Source of the DNA: an uncultured Pelagibacteraceae bacterium
GTDB lineage: Bacteria > Pseudomonadota > Alphaproteobacteria > Pelagibacterales > Pelagibacteraceae
Length of the DNA: 34,871 nucleotides
NCBI GenBank assembly: GCA_902536765.1
Contig: CACAYM010000008.1
Coordinates: 1 to 34,871 of the forward strand
Direction: 5' to 3'
Below the pieces are notes generated by a model. That model was not told the origin of the DNA and made no database searches. It worked only from the letters and a program-made list of their open reading frames with translations. Within the stretch, counting starts at the first letter, position 1. Each line of letters begins with the position of its first letter. Made by a program: the position numbers and the translations under genes. Below, piece after piece: positions 16,111-24,613 of the stretch.

Positions 16111-17040
16111 TTATCTTTTTGAGGCTCTTTTTAATCTATCGTTTATGGTTTGACCTATTCCAATGTTAGGAATTTTTTCAACTGCAATTTTTTTAAATTT
16201 TAACCTTTTAATATTTCTAAGTGTTTTATACAAATTCTTTCCAGCTTCTTTTAAATTTTTGTTTTTTGATAAATAAAAATAATTTTTATCAAATTTTTTT
16301 CTTTTTTGGATTAATACAAATGCCTCATCTAAGAAATTTTTTTTAACGTTTAGCCTAATTGGAATTCCTGGTGAATAATGAAATTGAGACTGCCCTGGGA
16401 CTTTTGTTGATTTATTTGTTGTATAACTTAACTTTCTTTTTAAAACTTTACTTATTTTTTTTATATCTAGACCACCTAATCTTAAAACCTTAGGTTTGTT
16501 TATTAAATTTATTATAGTAGATTCTAAACCAACCTTTGAATTACCACCATCTAAAATGAATTTTATTTTATTTCCAAATTCCTCTTTGACATCTATTTTT
16601 GAAACTGGACTTAGTTGCGTATAAATATTTGCACTAGGTGCAGCCAAAGGATATCTTAAATATGTAAGTAAATTTCTTGTAATCAAATTTTTTGGAAACC
16701 TTACTGCCAAAGTATTTTTTCCATTTGTCACATTTTTTGATATTTTGCTTTCTTTTTTTAGTTTTAAAACAAACGTTAAAGGACCTGGGCAAAACTTACT
16801 ATATAACTTTTGAAAATTGCTATTTATTTCACAATCTTTTCTCAAATCTTGCACTCTAGAGTAATGTACTATTAAGGGATTAGATTTTGGTCTCTTTTTT
16901 AATTTAAAAATCTTTGAGGTAGCTTTGTCAGAATATGCATTGGCAGCAAGTCCGTAAACAGTTTCAGTGGGTATTGCTACACAATGATTATTGTCTAGTA
17001 AATATTTAGCCTTTTTAATATTTGAAAGATCTTTTTTCAT
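16111..17040 (-). CDS. sua5: L-threonylcarbamoyladenylate synthase, Sua5 type
   Basis: Makes threonylcarbamoyl-AMP from threonine, bicarbonate and ATP, the first step of t6A37 in tRNAs reading ANN codons. The YrdC domain (about 10-200) has PTETVYGLAANA (24-35), KRPKSNPL (49-56), CPGPLTFVL, AAPSAN (133-138) and GLESTI (171-176). The 309 residues and the PGQSQFHYSP linker (215-224) followed by a small C-terminal domain show the long Sua5 form rather than short TsaC. It is the first gene of the - strand block before the ABC pair. Its start faces xseB across 20 bp. Confidence 0.93.
   Translation of the reverse strand: MKKDLSNIKKAKYLLDNNHCVAIPTETVYGLAANAYSDKATSKIFKLKKRPKSNPLIVHYSRVQDLRKDCEINSNFQKLYSKFCPGPLTFVLKLKKESKISKNVTNGKNTLAVRFPKNLITRNLLTYLRYPLAAPSANIYTQLSPVSKIDVKEEFGNKIKFILDGGNSKVGLESTIINLINKPKVLRLGGLDIKKISKVLKRKLSYTTNKSTKVPGQSQFHYSPGIPIRLNVKKNFLDEAFVLIQKRKKFDKNYFYLSKNKNLKEAGKNLYKTLRNIKRLKFKKIAVEKIPNIGIGQTINDRLKRASKR
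16991..17019 (+). promoter_or_regulatory. Candidate promoter of xseB-ispA-dxs, inside sua5
   Basis: TTGTCT (16991-16996), a 17 bp spacer and TTTAAT (17014-17019) form a sigma-70-like promoter within the first codons of sua5 on the opposite strand. Initiation near 17026 would leave a leader of about 35 bases before the ATG at 17061. Confidence 0.4.
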
Positions 17041-17060
17041 GTAATATTAACAACTTTTAT

Positions 17061-17312
17061 ATGAAAGATAAAAATTTGCCAGATGATATTAAAAATAAAT
17101 CTCTTAACGAATTAACTGATTTAGCAAATAATATTATTAAAAATCTAGAGAGTAAAAATACCCTTGATGGATCAATGGAAGAGTATCAAAAATTGATTAA
17201 ATTGAATTTATTAATTGAAAAGCAATTTCAAAAAGCTTCTAAAGAATTATCTCAATCTACTAAGGAAAAAATACAAAATGTGTTGAAGAAAAATGAAAAA
17301 AAAACTAAATAA
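17061..17312 (+). CDS. xseB: Exodeoxyribonuclease VII small subunit
   Basis: Small helical partner of XseA in the single-strand nuclease ExoVII. The 83 residues from ATG 17061 match the family length. The pattern SLNELTDLANNIIKNLESK, then LDGSMEEYQKLIKL, then LIEKQFQKASKELS has the hydrophobic spacing of XseB. An in-frame ATG at 17022 would add 13 residues, but it lies inside sua5 and upstream of the likely transcript start, so the later start is preferred. It overlaps ispA by 20 bp, and the xseB-ispA-dxs order is common in proteobacteria, which supports the call for an otherwise weakly conserved protein. Confidence 0.85.
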   Translation: MKDKNLPDDIKNKSLNELTDLANNIIKNLESKNTLDGSMEEYQKLIKLNLLIEKQFQKASKELSQSTKEKIQNVLKKNEKKTK

Positions 17313-18162
17313 AGTTGCAAAAGATACAAATTTATTCCTGAAAAAATTTATATTTAACCAAAAAAAAACAGACTTATTGAGTCCAATAAAGTATGGGTTA
17401 TTGCCAGGGGGAAAAAAGATAAGATCAAAATTAATAGTTGATGTTGGAAGAATATTTAATATCGACTATAAAAAATTAATCCAAATTAGTGCAGCAGTTG
17501 AATGTATTCATGCTTATTCTTTGATACACGACGATCTTCCTTGCATGGATAATGATAGGTTAAGAAGAGGAAAATTATCAACTCATGCTAAGTTTGGAGA
17601 GTCTACCGCTATACTAGCTGGGAACTCCTTGCTAACTATAGCATTTGAGATTCTAAGCCAACCGACTTTAAAAATAGATTATAAATCAAAAATAAACTTA
17701 ATAAGTCTTTTATCTAAGAGTGCAGGGCATACAGGAATTGCTGGTGGTCAGTACTCTGACCTAAAATTTGAAAAAAAGAGGAAATCTTTAAAAAAAATTG
17801 TTGATATGCAAATTAATAAGACAGGAAAACTATTTAGCTTTTGTTGCATGGCACCTGTAATATTGTCAAAAAAAAACAAATATTTAAACTTATTCAATTC
17901 TATAGGTTCTAAAATAGGATTGCTATTTCAAATTGCAGATGACTTAATAGACTATTCTGGATCTACAAAAAAAGCTGGTAAAAAAACAAGAAAAGATTTG
18001 AAAAAGGGTAAGGCCACCTTAATTGGTTTACTAGGTTATGAAAATGCTGTTAAATATGGAGATAGATTAAAATTAGAAATATTAAGTAAAATAAAAAAAT
18101 TTGGAAATAAGAATAAAGATTTATCAGATACTATAAATTATATTTTGATTAGAACTAAATGA
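17293..18162 (+). CDS. ispA: Short-chain prenyl diphosphate synthase (farnesyl type)
   Basis: Condenses IPP with DMAPP/GPP to farnesyl diphosphate. The 289 residues have GGKKIRSKL (39-47), the first Asp-rich motif DDLPCMDND (80-88, the bacterial FPPS form with the extra residues), [14 protein letters not shown], and the second Asp-rich motif QIADDLID (213-220). The gene lies between xseB and dxs, the standard place for ispA. Product chain length (C15 versus C20) cannot be fixed from sequence alone. It overlaps xseB by 20 bp and dxs by 4 bp. Confidence 0.93.
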   Translation: MKKKLNKVAKDTNLFLKKFIFNQKKTDLLSPIKYGLLPGGKKIRSKLIVDVGRIFNIDYKKLIQISAAVECIHAYSLIHDDLPCMDNDRLRRGKLSTHAKFGESTAILAGNSLLTIAFEILSQPTLKIDYKSKINLISLLSKSAGHTGIAGGQYSDLKFEKKRKSLKKIVDMQINKTGKLFSFCCMAPVILSKKNKYLNLFNSIGSKIGLLFQIADDLIDYSGSTKKAGKKTRKDLKKGKATLIGLLGYENAVKYGDRLKLEILSKIKKFGNKNKDLSDTINYILIRTK

Positions 18163-20072
18163 AAAAAAATTATAAATTTTTAAATAATATTAATTTTCCC
18201 AGTGATATTAAGAAATTATCTCATAATGAATTAAAAACTCTCGCTGAAGAGGTAAGAGAGGAAATGATAGATGCTGTCTCTGAAACTGGTGGACACCTTG
18301 GTGCAGGTTTGGGAGTGGTAGAATTGACAGTAGTTCTTCATTATATTTTTAATACTCCTAATGATAAATTAATTTGGGATGTAGGACACCAAACCTATCC
18401 ACATAAAATTCTAACTGGACGTAAAGATAAAATTAGAACTTTGAGAAAAGGAAATGGTTTGTCTGGTTTTACTAAAAGGTCTGAAAGTGAATACGATCCA
18501 TTTGGTGCAGCTCATAGCTCAACATCAATATCATCAGCCCTAGGAATAGCTATAGCAAATAAATTATCAAATAAATCTGACAACGTAATTGCTGTAATAG
18601 GTGATGGAGCAATTAGTGCAGGTATGGCATATGAGGCAATGAATAACGCAGGTTCAAGTAAGACCAAACTAATTGTAATTTTAAACGACAACGATATGTC
18701 AATTGCAAAACCTGTTGGAGCAATGAGGGCATATTTGGCTAAAATTTTTACTGGTAAAATTTATTTTAGCTTGAGAGAAACCGTTAAACTTATAATTTCA
18801 GCTTTCTCAAAAAGATTTAGTAAAAAAGCTGGGAAAGCAGAGGATTTTTTACGTTCAGCTGTAACCGGAGGAACTTTATTTAGTTCAATGGGCTTTTACT
18901 ACGTAGGGCCTATAGATGGTCATGATATAGACGCTCTAGTTTCAGTTTTAAAAAATGCTAAAGAAGTAAACTATGACGGTCCTATTATGATCCATATAAA
19001 AACAAAAAAGGGCAAAGGTTATAGTTTTGCTGAAAAATCTGAAGATAAATACCACGGGGTTACAAAGTTTAACGTAAACACAGGTGTTCAAGAAAAATCA
19101 AAATCTAACGCACCTTCATACACTAAAGTCTTCGCAAACACATTAGTTAAGCACGCAGAAAAAGATAGTAAAATAATTGGAATTACTGCTGCAATGCCAT
19201 CAGGAACTGGAATGGATATTTTTGGTAAGAAATTTCCATCAAGAATGTTTGATGTAGGTATTGCAGAGCAGCATGCAATTACATTTGCTGCTGGATTAGC
19301 AACAGAGGGATTTAAGCCCTATGCTGCAATTTATTCTACATTTCTTCAAAGAGCGTATGATCAAGTTGTTCATGATGTAGCAATTCAGAGTTTGCCAGTT
19401 AGATTTGCAATAGATCGAGCTGGACTTGTTGGTGCTGATGGACCAACACATGCTGGATCATTTGATATTACTTATTTATCGACACTCCCAAATTTTGTTG
19501 TGATGGCTGCAAGTGATGAATCTGAGTTAGTAAAAATGATTAATACTTCAATTGATATTAATGATAGACCATCAGCCTTTAGATACCCAAGAGGAAATGG
19601 AAATGGTGTAGAACTTCCAAAGTTAAATGAGAAACTTGAAATAGGAAAAGGAAGAATAATTAAAGAAGGTAAAAATGTAGCTTTAATTAATTTTGGTGCA
19701 AGACTAAATGAATGTTTAATTAGTAGAGAAAATTTAATAAAAAAAGGTATAAACTTGACATTAGTTGATGCTAGATTTGTAAAACCTTTAGACGAAAATT
19801 TAATTTGGCAAATAGCCACTGATCACGAAGCATTGATAACTATTGAAGAAGGATCTATAGGAGGTTTTGGTTCACATGTTGCACAATTTTTGAATGAAAA
19901 AAACTTGCTTGATAATAATTTAAAGTTTAGATCAATGTTTTTGCCCGACAGATTTATAGATCATGATAAACCTGATTTGATGTATAAATATGCAGGTTTA
20001 GATGCTACTAATATAGAAAATAAGATATTAGATACTATAAATTCTAAAGTTGTTGTAAAAAAAAGTAATTAA
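18159..20072 (+). CDS. dxs: 1-deoxy-D-xylulose-5-phosphate synthase
   Basis: Thiamin-diphosphate enzyme that joins pyruvate and glyceraldehyde 3-phosphate, the entry to the MEP isoprenoid pathway. It is full length at 637 residues. Key motifs are [32 protein letters not shown], the ThDP/Mg site [18 protein letters not shown] (148-165) with ND at 176-177, and the transketolase-like pyrimidine domain with [15 protein letters not shown]. It is the last gene of xseB-ispA-dxs and ends in a TTAA shared with the aroC stop on the other strand. Because Dxs needs thiamin diphosphate, it would depend on the salvage route that includes thiD. Confidence 0.98.
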   Translation: MKKNYKFLNNINFPSDIKKLSHNELKTLAEEVREEMIDAVSETGGHLGAGLGVVELTVVLHYIFNTPNDKLIWDVGHQTYPHKILTGRKDKIRTLRKGNGLSGFTKRSESEYDPFGAAHSSTSISSALGIAIANKLSNKSDNVIAVIGDGAISAGMAYEAMNNAGSSKTKLIVILNDNDMSIAKPVGAMRAYLAKIFTGKIYFSLRETVKLIISAFSKRFSKKAGKAEDFLRSAVTGGTLFSSMGFYYVGPIDGHDIDALVSVLKNAKEVNYDGPIMIHIKTKKGKGYSFAEKSEDKYHGVTKFNVNTGVQEKSKSNAPSYTKVFANTLVKHAEKDSKIIGITAAMPSGTGMDIFGKKFPSRMFDVGIAEQHAITFAAGLATEGFKPYAAIYSTFLQRAYDQVVHDVAIQSLPVRFAIDRAGLVGADGPTHAGSFDITYLSTLPNFVVMAASDESELVKMINTSIDINDRPSAFRYPRGNGNGVELPKLNEKLEIGKGRIIKEGKNVALINFGARLNECLISRENLIKKGINLTLVDARFVKPLDENLIWQIATDHEALITIEEGSIGGFGSHVAQFLNEKNLLDNNLKFRSMFLPDRFIDHDKPDLMYKYAGLDATNIENKILDTINSKVVVKKSN

Positions 20073-21154
20073 CTATTGCATTGAGCATTATGCATCAAGT
20101 AATGATCAAGTAGTACACAATGCATCATGGCTTCTCCAATTGGAACTGCTCTTATACCTACGCAAGGATCATGTCTACCTTTTACAGAGATAGAGGTATT
20201 TTTACCAAATCGATCTATTGTTTTTCTACTTGTCAAAATTGATGAAGTTGGTTTAACAGCAAATGATACGGTAATTTCTTGACCAGAGGAAATTCCACCA
20301 AGTATTCCACCAGCATTGTTAGAGTCAAACTTTGTTTTATTACCTTTCTGAGATATCTCATCTGAATTTTGTTCTCCTGTTAATTGCGCTGAATTCATTC
20401 CAGATCCAATATTAACTCCTTTAACTGCATTTATACTCATCATTGCTGATGCAAGATCCATATCTAATTTTGAGTAAATAGGAGCTCCCAAACCAACTGG
20501 CACGCCTCTTGCCCTAACTTCAATTATTGCTCCACAAGAGGACCCGGCTTTTCTTATACTTAATAAGTATTTTTCCCAAAGTTTTAAAATTGACTTATCT
20601 GGGCAGAAAAAAGGATTTTTTGAAATAAACTTATCATCCCATTTTTTTATATCACAACCAAGAATTCCTAATTGAGTGACTGCACCTTTAACATTATATT
20701 TTCTTCCAATTTTTTTTTCTAAAACTTTTTTCGCTATTGCTCCAGCTGCCACTCTAGAAGCTGTTTCTCTAGCTGACTGTCTACCGCCACCTCTATAATC
20801 TCTTATTCCATATTTTTTGAAATATGTGAAATCAGCATGACCAGGACGAAATTTATTTTTTATTGTTTCATAATCCCTAGATTTCATATCCTTATTATAA
20901 ATAATCATCGATATTGGAGTACCTGTTGTTCTACCTTCAAAAACTCCTGACAAAATATTTACTTTATCATCTTCTTTTCTTTGGGTAGTGAACTTAGACT
21001 GTCCAGGTTTTCTTTTATTTAATTCTTTTTGGATATCAGCCTCATTTATACTTACATTAGGAGGACAACCATCCACGACACAGCCTATGGCTGGACCATG
21101 AGACTCTCCCCATGTGGTGAATCGAAATATCTTTCCAAATGTGTTAAATGACAT
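20069..21154 (-). CDS. aroC: Chorismate synthase
   Basis: Converts EPSP to chorismate with reduced FMN, the last shikimate step. From ATG 21154 it has 361 residues beginning [20 protein letters not shown], the standard N-terminus. The frame is open 14 codons further (to 21196) but those residues are non-homologous and would overlap pdxH, so the shorter start is chosen. Family motifs include [51 protein letters not shown] and [15 protein letters not shown]. It shares its stop bases with dxs (4 bp tail-to-tail overlap). Confidence 0.97.
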   Translation of the reverse strand: MSFNTFGKIFRFTTWGESHGPAIGCVVDGCPPNVSINEADIQKELNKRKPGQSKFTTQRKEDDKVNILSGVFEGRTTGTPISMIIYNKDMKSRDYETIKNKFRPGHADFTYFKKYGIRDYRGGGRQSARETASRVAAGAIAKKVLEKKIGRKYNVKGAVTQLGILGCDIKKWDDKFISKNPFFCPDKSILKLWEKYLLSIRKAGSSCGAIIEVRARGVPVGLGAPIYSKLDMDLASAMMSINAVKGVNIGSGMNSAQLTGEQNSDEISQKGNKTKFDSNNAGGILGGISSGQEITVSFAVKPTSSILTSRKTIDRFGKNTSISVKGRHDPCVGIRAVPIGEAMMHCVLLDHYLMHNAQCNS

Positions 21155-21158
21155 AAAA

Positions 21159-21164
21159 TATAAT
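21159..21164 (+). promoter_or_regulatory. Possible -10 element of pdxH
   Basis: A TATAAT lies in the 33 bp between the divergent aroC and pdxH starts, about 24 bp before the pdxH ATG. No recognisable -35 accompanies it, and the spacer is almost pure A/T, so chance occurrence is a real possibility. Confidence 0.25.
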
Positions 21165-21187
21165 ATATAGATTATTTTGTTTAAATT

Positions 21188-21814
21188 ATGAATCAAAAAA
21201 ACTCTTTAGGTCTTGATAAATGTTTTGGTGAATTAGATGATCCATTTCAGTTATTTGAGGAATGGTTTAATGAAGCGAAAAAGTCGGAAATAAATGATCC
21301 AAATGCCTTAGCGCTAGGCACAACAGATAAAAGTGGAGTTCCGAATGTCAGAATGGTACTTCTTAAAGGTTTTAGTGATAAAGGTTTTGTTTTTTACACA
21401 AATCTTAATAGTAAGAAAAGTGGTGATTTAAAAAATAACCCTAATGCAGCAATGTGTTTCCATTGGAAAAGTTTATTAAGACAAATAAGAATAGTGGGAA
21501 ATATAACTAACGTTTCAAACAAAGAGGCTGATGATTACTATAATAGTAGAGCATATGGAAGTCGTATTGGTGCTTGGGCCTCTAATCAAAGTACAGTTTT
21601 AAAAAACAGAGAAGAATTATACGAGTCGATTGAAAATTTTAAAAAAAAGTTTCCTGACGAAAAAAAAGTTCCAAGACCTGATTATTGGTCCGGGTGGTGT
21701 CTCTCACCAAATGAAATTGAATTTTGGCTAGATGGAGATAATAGAATTCATCAAAGACTAAAGTATTTAAAATCAGGAAATAAAAGTTGGAAAAAAGTTT
21801 TATTAAGTCCCTAA
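21188..21814 (+). CDS. pdxH: Pyridoxine/pyridoxamine 5'-phosphate oxidase
   Basis: FMN-dependent oxidase that makes pyridoxal 5'-phosphate. The 208 residues are typical. Visible features are the N-terminal [18 protein letters not shown], the FMN-binding part [20 protein letters not shown] with NSKKSGDL, the [13 protein letters not shown] and SRIGAWAS segments, and the PLP-contacting C-terminus [20 protein letters not shown] and the terminal LSP. It is a stand-alone + gene: aroC diverges 33 bp upstream, and the stop overlaps the polyprenyl synthase stop on the other strand by 4 bp. Confidence 0.96.
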   Translation: MNQKNSLGLDKCFGELDDPFQLFEEWFNEAKKSEINDPNALALGTTDKSGVPNVRMVLLKGFSDKGFVFYTNLNSKKSGDLKNNPNAAMCFHWKSLLRQIRIVGNITNVSNKEADDYYNSRAYGSRIGAWASNQSTVLKNREELYESIENFKKKFPDEKKVPRPDYWSGWCLSPNEIEFWLDGDNRIHQRLKYLKSGNKSWKKVLLSP

Positions 21815-22824
21815 AAATTTCTTTCTAAACTAAATGAAGTTAATTTTTTAAGAATTTCTTTTTCTTTTGTATCTGGAAATATACTGAGCGAATTAGACGA
21901 TAAACCTATAAAGTATTCTGCTTTTAAATAACAATCATTGATAATATCATATTTTTTTATCAGCCCTAGAATACTTTTGAAATCGCTTTCAGATCTTGCA
22001 TGTTTTAAAAAACAATTTTTAATATCTTTTTTTTCATCCGCATTTGCTTTTTGATTTAATAAAATGATAGGTAATGTAACTTTCCCTTCGAAAAAGTCAT
22101 TTCCAATTTCTTTTCCAAATAATTTGAGTTCTGAGTTATAATCTAAAGTGTCATCTGCAATTTGAAACGTTAGCCCTAAATTTTTTCCGTAAAATTCTAA
22201 AGCATCTTTAACTTTATTTTCCTGATTTGATAAAATTGCACCAACTTTTGTTGCTGCAGCAAATAGAGATGCTGTCTTCGAAGATATTATCTTTGAATAA
22301 GTTTCTTCTAACATATCAATTTCTCTATTATGTTGTAGCTGCAAAACTTCTCCCTGTGAAATCTCAGCTGATGTAGAGGATAAAAGTCTTAAAACTTCTT
22401 GGTCACCATCTTCAACCATCATCTCAAAACACCTGCTCAATAAATAGTCTCCAACTAATATTGATGATTGGTTACCCCATATTTTATTTAATGTTTTTTT
22501 TCCTCTTCTTAAATCGCCATTATCAATTACATCGTCATGCATAAGTGTAGCTGCATGTATAAGTTCAACACAGGCAGCGAGGTTTACGTCTCTGGTGCCT
22601 TTTTCATAACCGCATAGTTTAGATGATCCTAATGTTAATAAAGCTCTTAGTCTTTTACCTCCAGTGTCTAAATGATATTTGGTCATTTTCTCCACCAGAT
22701 CTACTTTACTTATAAGCTTAGTTTTAATTCTCTCCTCAACTAAAACTAATTTATCCTCAACAGAGCTTTTAAGGTCTAAATAAGAATTATTTATCTTGTT
22801 TTTAAGTTGGACAACTGTTCCCAT
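21811..22824 (-). CDS. ispB: Long-chain polyprenyl diphosphate synthase (quinone side chain)
   Basis: Elongates farnesyl diphosphate to the C40-C50 chain used for ubiquinone. The 337 residues have TGGKRLRALL (54-63), a first Asp-rich motif DDVID without the two-residue insertion of FPPS (97-101), DLRRGKKTLNKIWGNQ, and the second motif QIADDTLDY (221-229). Ala91-Ala92, a few residues before the first Asp motif, are small and fit long-chain products. Octaprenyl versus decaprenyl cannot be decided. It is tail-to-tail with pdxH (4 bp overlap) and divergent from the S49 peptidase gene. Confidence 0.92.
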   Translation of the reverse strand: MGTVVQLKNKINNSYLDLKSSVEDKLVLVEERIKTKLISKVDLVEKMTKYHLDTGGKRLRALLTLGSSKLCGYEKGTRDVNLAACVELIHAATLMHDDVIDNGDLRRGKKTLNKIWGNQSSILVGDYLLSRCFEMMVEDGDQEVLRLLSSTSAEISQGEVLQLQHNREIDMLEETYSKIISSKTASLFAAATKVGAILSNQENKVKDALEFYGKNLGLTFQIADDTLDYNSELKLFGKEIGNDFFEGKVTLPIILLNQKANADEKKDIKNCFLKHARSESDFKSILGLIKKYDIINDCYLKAEYFIGLSSNSLSIFPDTKEKEILKKLTSFSLERNF

Positions 22825-22852
22825 AAATTCAAAGTATTATATATATATCTTT

Positions 22853-22880
22853 ATTATACTTAACAATTGACGCACCTCAA
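22853..22880 (-). promoter_or_regulatory. Candidate promoter of ispB
   Basis: On the minus strand, TTGAGG (22880-22875), a 16 bp spacer and a perfect TATAAT (22858-22853) are present. Initiation near 22846 leaves about 22 bases before the ATG at 22824. It overlaps the opposing promoter of the S49 peptidase gene. Confidence 0.55.
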
Positions 22881-22894
22881 TCTTCAACTATAAG
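22867..22894 (+). promoter_or_regulatory. Candidate promoter of the S49 peptidase-glyQS-ppdK run
   Basis: TTGACG (22867-22872), a 16 bp spacer and TATAAG (22889-22894) give 5 of 6 matches in each element. The transcript would start near 22901, about 33 bases before the ATG at 22934. The -35 overlaps that of the divergent ispB promoter. Confidence 0.6.
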
Positions 22895-22933
22895 GAGACT
22901 TTATATTTAATCATAAATTTTATAAGCATACGT

Positions 22934-23740
22934 ATGTTTTCAGTTTTCAAAAAAAAAAAAGTTATACCTCACATAAAACTAAATGGTGTGATAGGCAATG
23001 TTGGAAAGTTTAAGCAAGGAATAGATTTTGCAGGTCAAGAGGAAATTATTAAAAAAGCATTCTCTTTAAAAAAATCTCCAGCTGTTGCAATATCAATTAA
23101 TTCTCCAGGTGGTTCGCCAGTTCAGTCTCATCTCATTCATGATTACGTGAAACAACAAGCAAAGAAGCACAAAAAAAAGGTAATAATATTTGCTGAGGAT
23201 GTTGCTGCATCTGGGGGATATCTAATTGCTTGTTGTGGAGATGAAATTTATGCAAACCAAAGCTCCATCATAGGCTCCATCGGAGTTATATACTCATCTT
23301 TTGGATTTACTGAGCTAATAAGTAAAATAGGTGTTCAAAGACGAGTTTATACTGCTGGTAAAAATAAAAGTACACTTGATCCTTTCATGAAAGAAAAAGA
23401 TGAAGATATAGAAAGGCTTAAAAATATACAATTAGATCTTCATAAAGATTTTATTGAAGTTGTTGAAAAAAGTAGAGGAACAAAACTAAAAAAAGATATG
23501 GGCATAGAACTTTTTTCTGGTGAGTTTTGGTCAGGAAGAAAAGCCAAAGAGTTAGGTCTTGTAGACGGAATTGGAAATGCAGATCAGATATTAAAAGAAA
23601 AATTTGGTGATGATGTCGTAATAAAGAAATTCGAGAAAGCAAAAGGTTGGTTAGCTAGAAAACTATCTTCAGAAAGCAGTACAGAACAAGTGATAAATAT
23701 TTTAGAAGAAAGATCTATCTGGCAAAGATATGGTTTCTAA
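22934..23740 (+). CDS. S49 family serine peptidase (SppA/SohB-like)
   Basis: Ser/Lys-dyad peptidase of the signal-peptide-peptidase family, 268 residues, a single-domain form. [16 protein letters not shown] (51-66) forms the oxyanion/crotonase-fold part. Catalytic Ser93 is in [13 protein letters not shown], and the likely general base is Lys145 in [11 protein letters not shown]. Unlike most SppA/SohB proteins it has no clear N-terminal membrane anchor: the start, [18 protein letters not shown], is basic, so it may be cytoplasmic or peripheral. A 12-A run (22949-22960) lies in codons 5-9. It is first in a run with glyQ, which it overlaps by 11 bp. Substrates are unknown. Confidence 0.88.
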   Translation: MFSVFKKKKVIPHIKLNGVIGNVGKFKQGIDFAGQEEIIKKAFSLKKSPAVAISINSPGGSPVQSHLIHDYVKQQAKKHKKKVIIFAEDVAASGGYLIACCGDEIYANQSSIIGSIGVIYSSFGFTELISKIGVQRRVYTAGKNKSTLDPFMKEKDEDIERLKNIQLDLHKDFIEVVEKSRGTKLKKDMGIELFSGEFWSGRKAKELGLVDGIGNADQILKEKFGDDVVIKKFEKAKGWLARKLSSESSTEQVINILEERSIWQRYGF

Positions 23741-24611
23741 AAAAAAAAAGAAACAACCAAAATTTCAAACTTTTCAAGATACTATTTTGAATCTTCAAAA
23801 ATATTGGAGTAAGCAAGGCTGTATAATTTTACAACCCTATGACATTGAGGTAGGAGCAGGCACATTTCATCCAGCAACAACACTTAGATCATTGGGACCA
23901 AAACCGTGGAAAGCAGCATATGTTCAACCCTCAAGAAGACCAACTGATGGAAGATATGGTGATAATCCAAATAGACTTCAACATTACTACCAATTTCAGG
24001 TTATTATAAAACCATCACCAAAAAATATAAAAAAACTTTATTTAAATAGTTTAAATACTATAGGCATTAATCACAAAGAGCATGATATTCGTTTTGTAGA
24101 AGATGACTGGGAAAGTCCGACATTAGGTGCAGCAGGACTTGGTTGGGAGGTTTGGTGCGATGGGATGGAGATAACTCAATTTACGTACTTTCAACAAATG
24201 GCAGGCTTTGAATGTAAACCTGTGTCTGTGGAACTTACATATGGTTTAGAAAGATTGTGTATGTTCACTCAACAGAAAAAAAATGTTTATGATTTAATAT
24301 GGAACAATGAGGATGTTAAATACAGAGATGTATTTCATCAAGCAGAGAAGGAATTCTCCACCTATAATTTCGAATTAGCAAACACAGAAAACCTTTTTAA
24401 AATTTTTGATATGATTGAAAAAGAAGCTAAGATGCTTACTGAAAATGATGTTTCGTTACCAGCTTATGACCAGTGTTTAAAGGCAAGTCATATTTTTAAT
24501 ATTTTAGATGCACGAGGTGTAATTAGTGTTGCTCAAAGAGCTGAATATATATCAAGGATAAGAGAAATAACAAAAGGCGCAGCTGAAATTTGGTTAAAAA
24601 GTCAAACTTAA
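23730..24611 (+). CDS. glyQ: Glycyl-tRNA synthetase alpha subunit
   Basis: Catalytic (class II core) subunit of the bacterial alpha2beta2 glycyl-tRNA synthetase, 293 residues. The family opening [17 protein letters not shown] is followed by [38 protein letters not shown] (motif 2 region), QVIIKPSP and [12 protein letters not shown] (motif 3). The gene starts inside the end of the S49 peptidase gene (11 bp overlap). The first codons after ATG-GTT-TCT are an 11-A lysine run. glyS follows directly. Confidence 0.98.
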   Translation: MVSKKKKKQPKFQTFQDTILNLQKYWSKQGCIILQPYDIEVGAGTFHPATTLRSLGPKPWKAAYVQPSRRPTDGRYGDNPNRLQHYYQFQVIIKPSPKNIKKLYLNSLNTIGINHKEHDIRFVEDDWESPTLGAAGLGWEVWCDGMEITQFTYFQQMAGFECKPVSVELTYGLERLCMFTQQKKNVYDLIWNNEDVKYRDVFHQAEKEFSTYNFELANTENLFKIFDMIEKEAKMLTENDVSLPAYDQCLKASHIFNILDARGVISVAQRAEYISRIREITKGAAEIWLKSQT

Positions 24612-24613
24612 AA

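Noticed and set aside
19472..19819. A 115-codon minus-strand open frame inside dxs
   Set aside because: It lies wholly within dxs, with no family motif and no ribosome site.
21155..21196. Upstream ATG extending aroC by 14 codons
   Set aside because: The family N-terminus is MSFNTFG at 21154, and the extension is unrelated hydrophobic sequence overlapping the pdxH start.
22825..23730. Glycine riboswitch controlling glyQS
   Set aside because: Glycine riboswitches are known in SAR11 for other genes, but the 109 bp gap before the S49 gene is too short and lacks the aptamer core. glyQ has no leader of its own.
24590..24613. TTG start extending glyS by eight codons into glyQ
   Set aside because: MSEFFLEVFTEE at 24614 is the family N-terminus and has an ATG.
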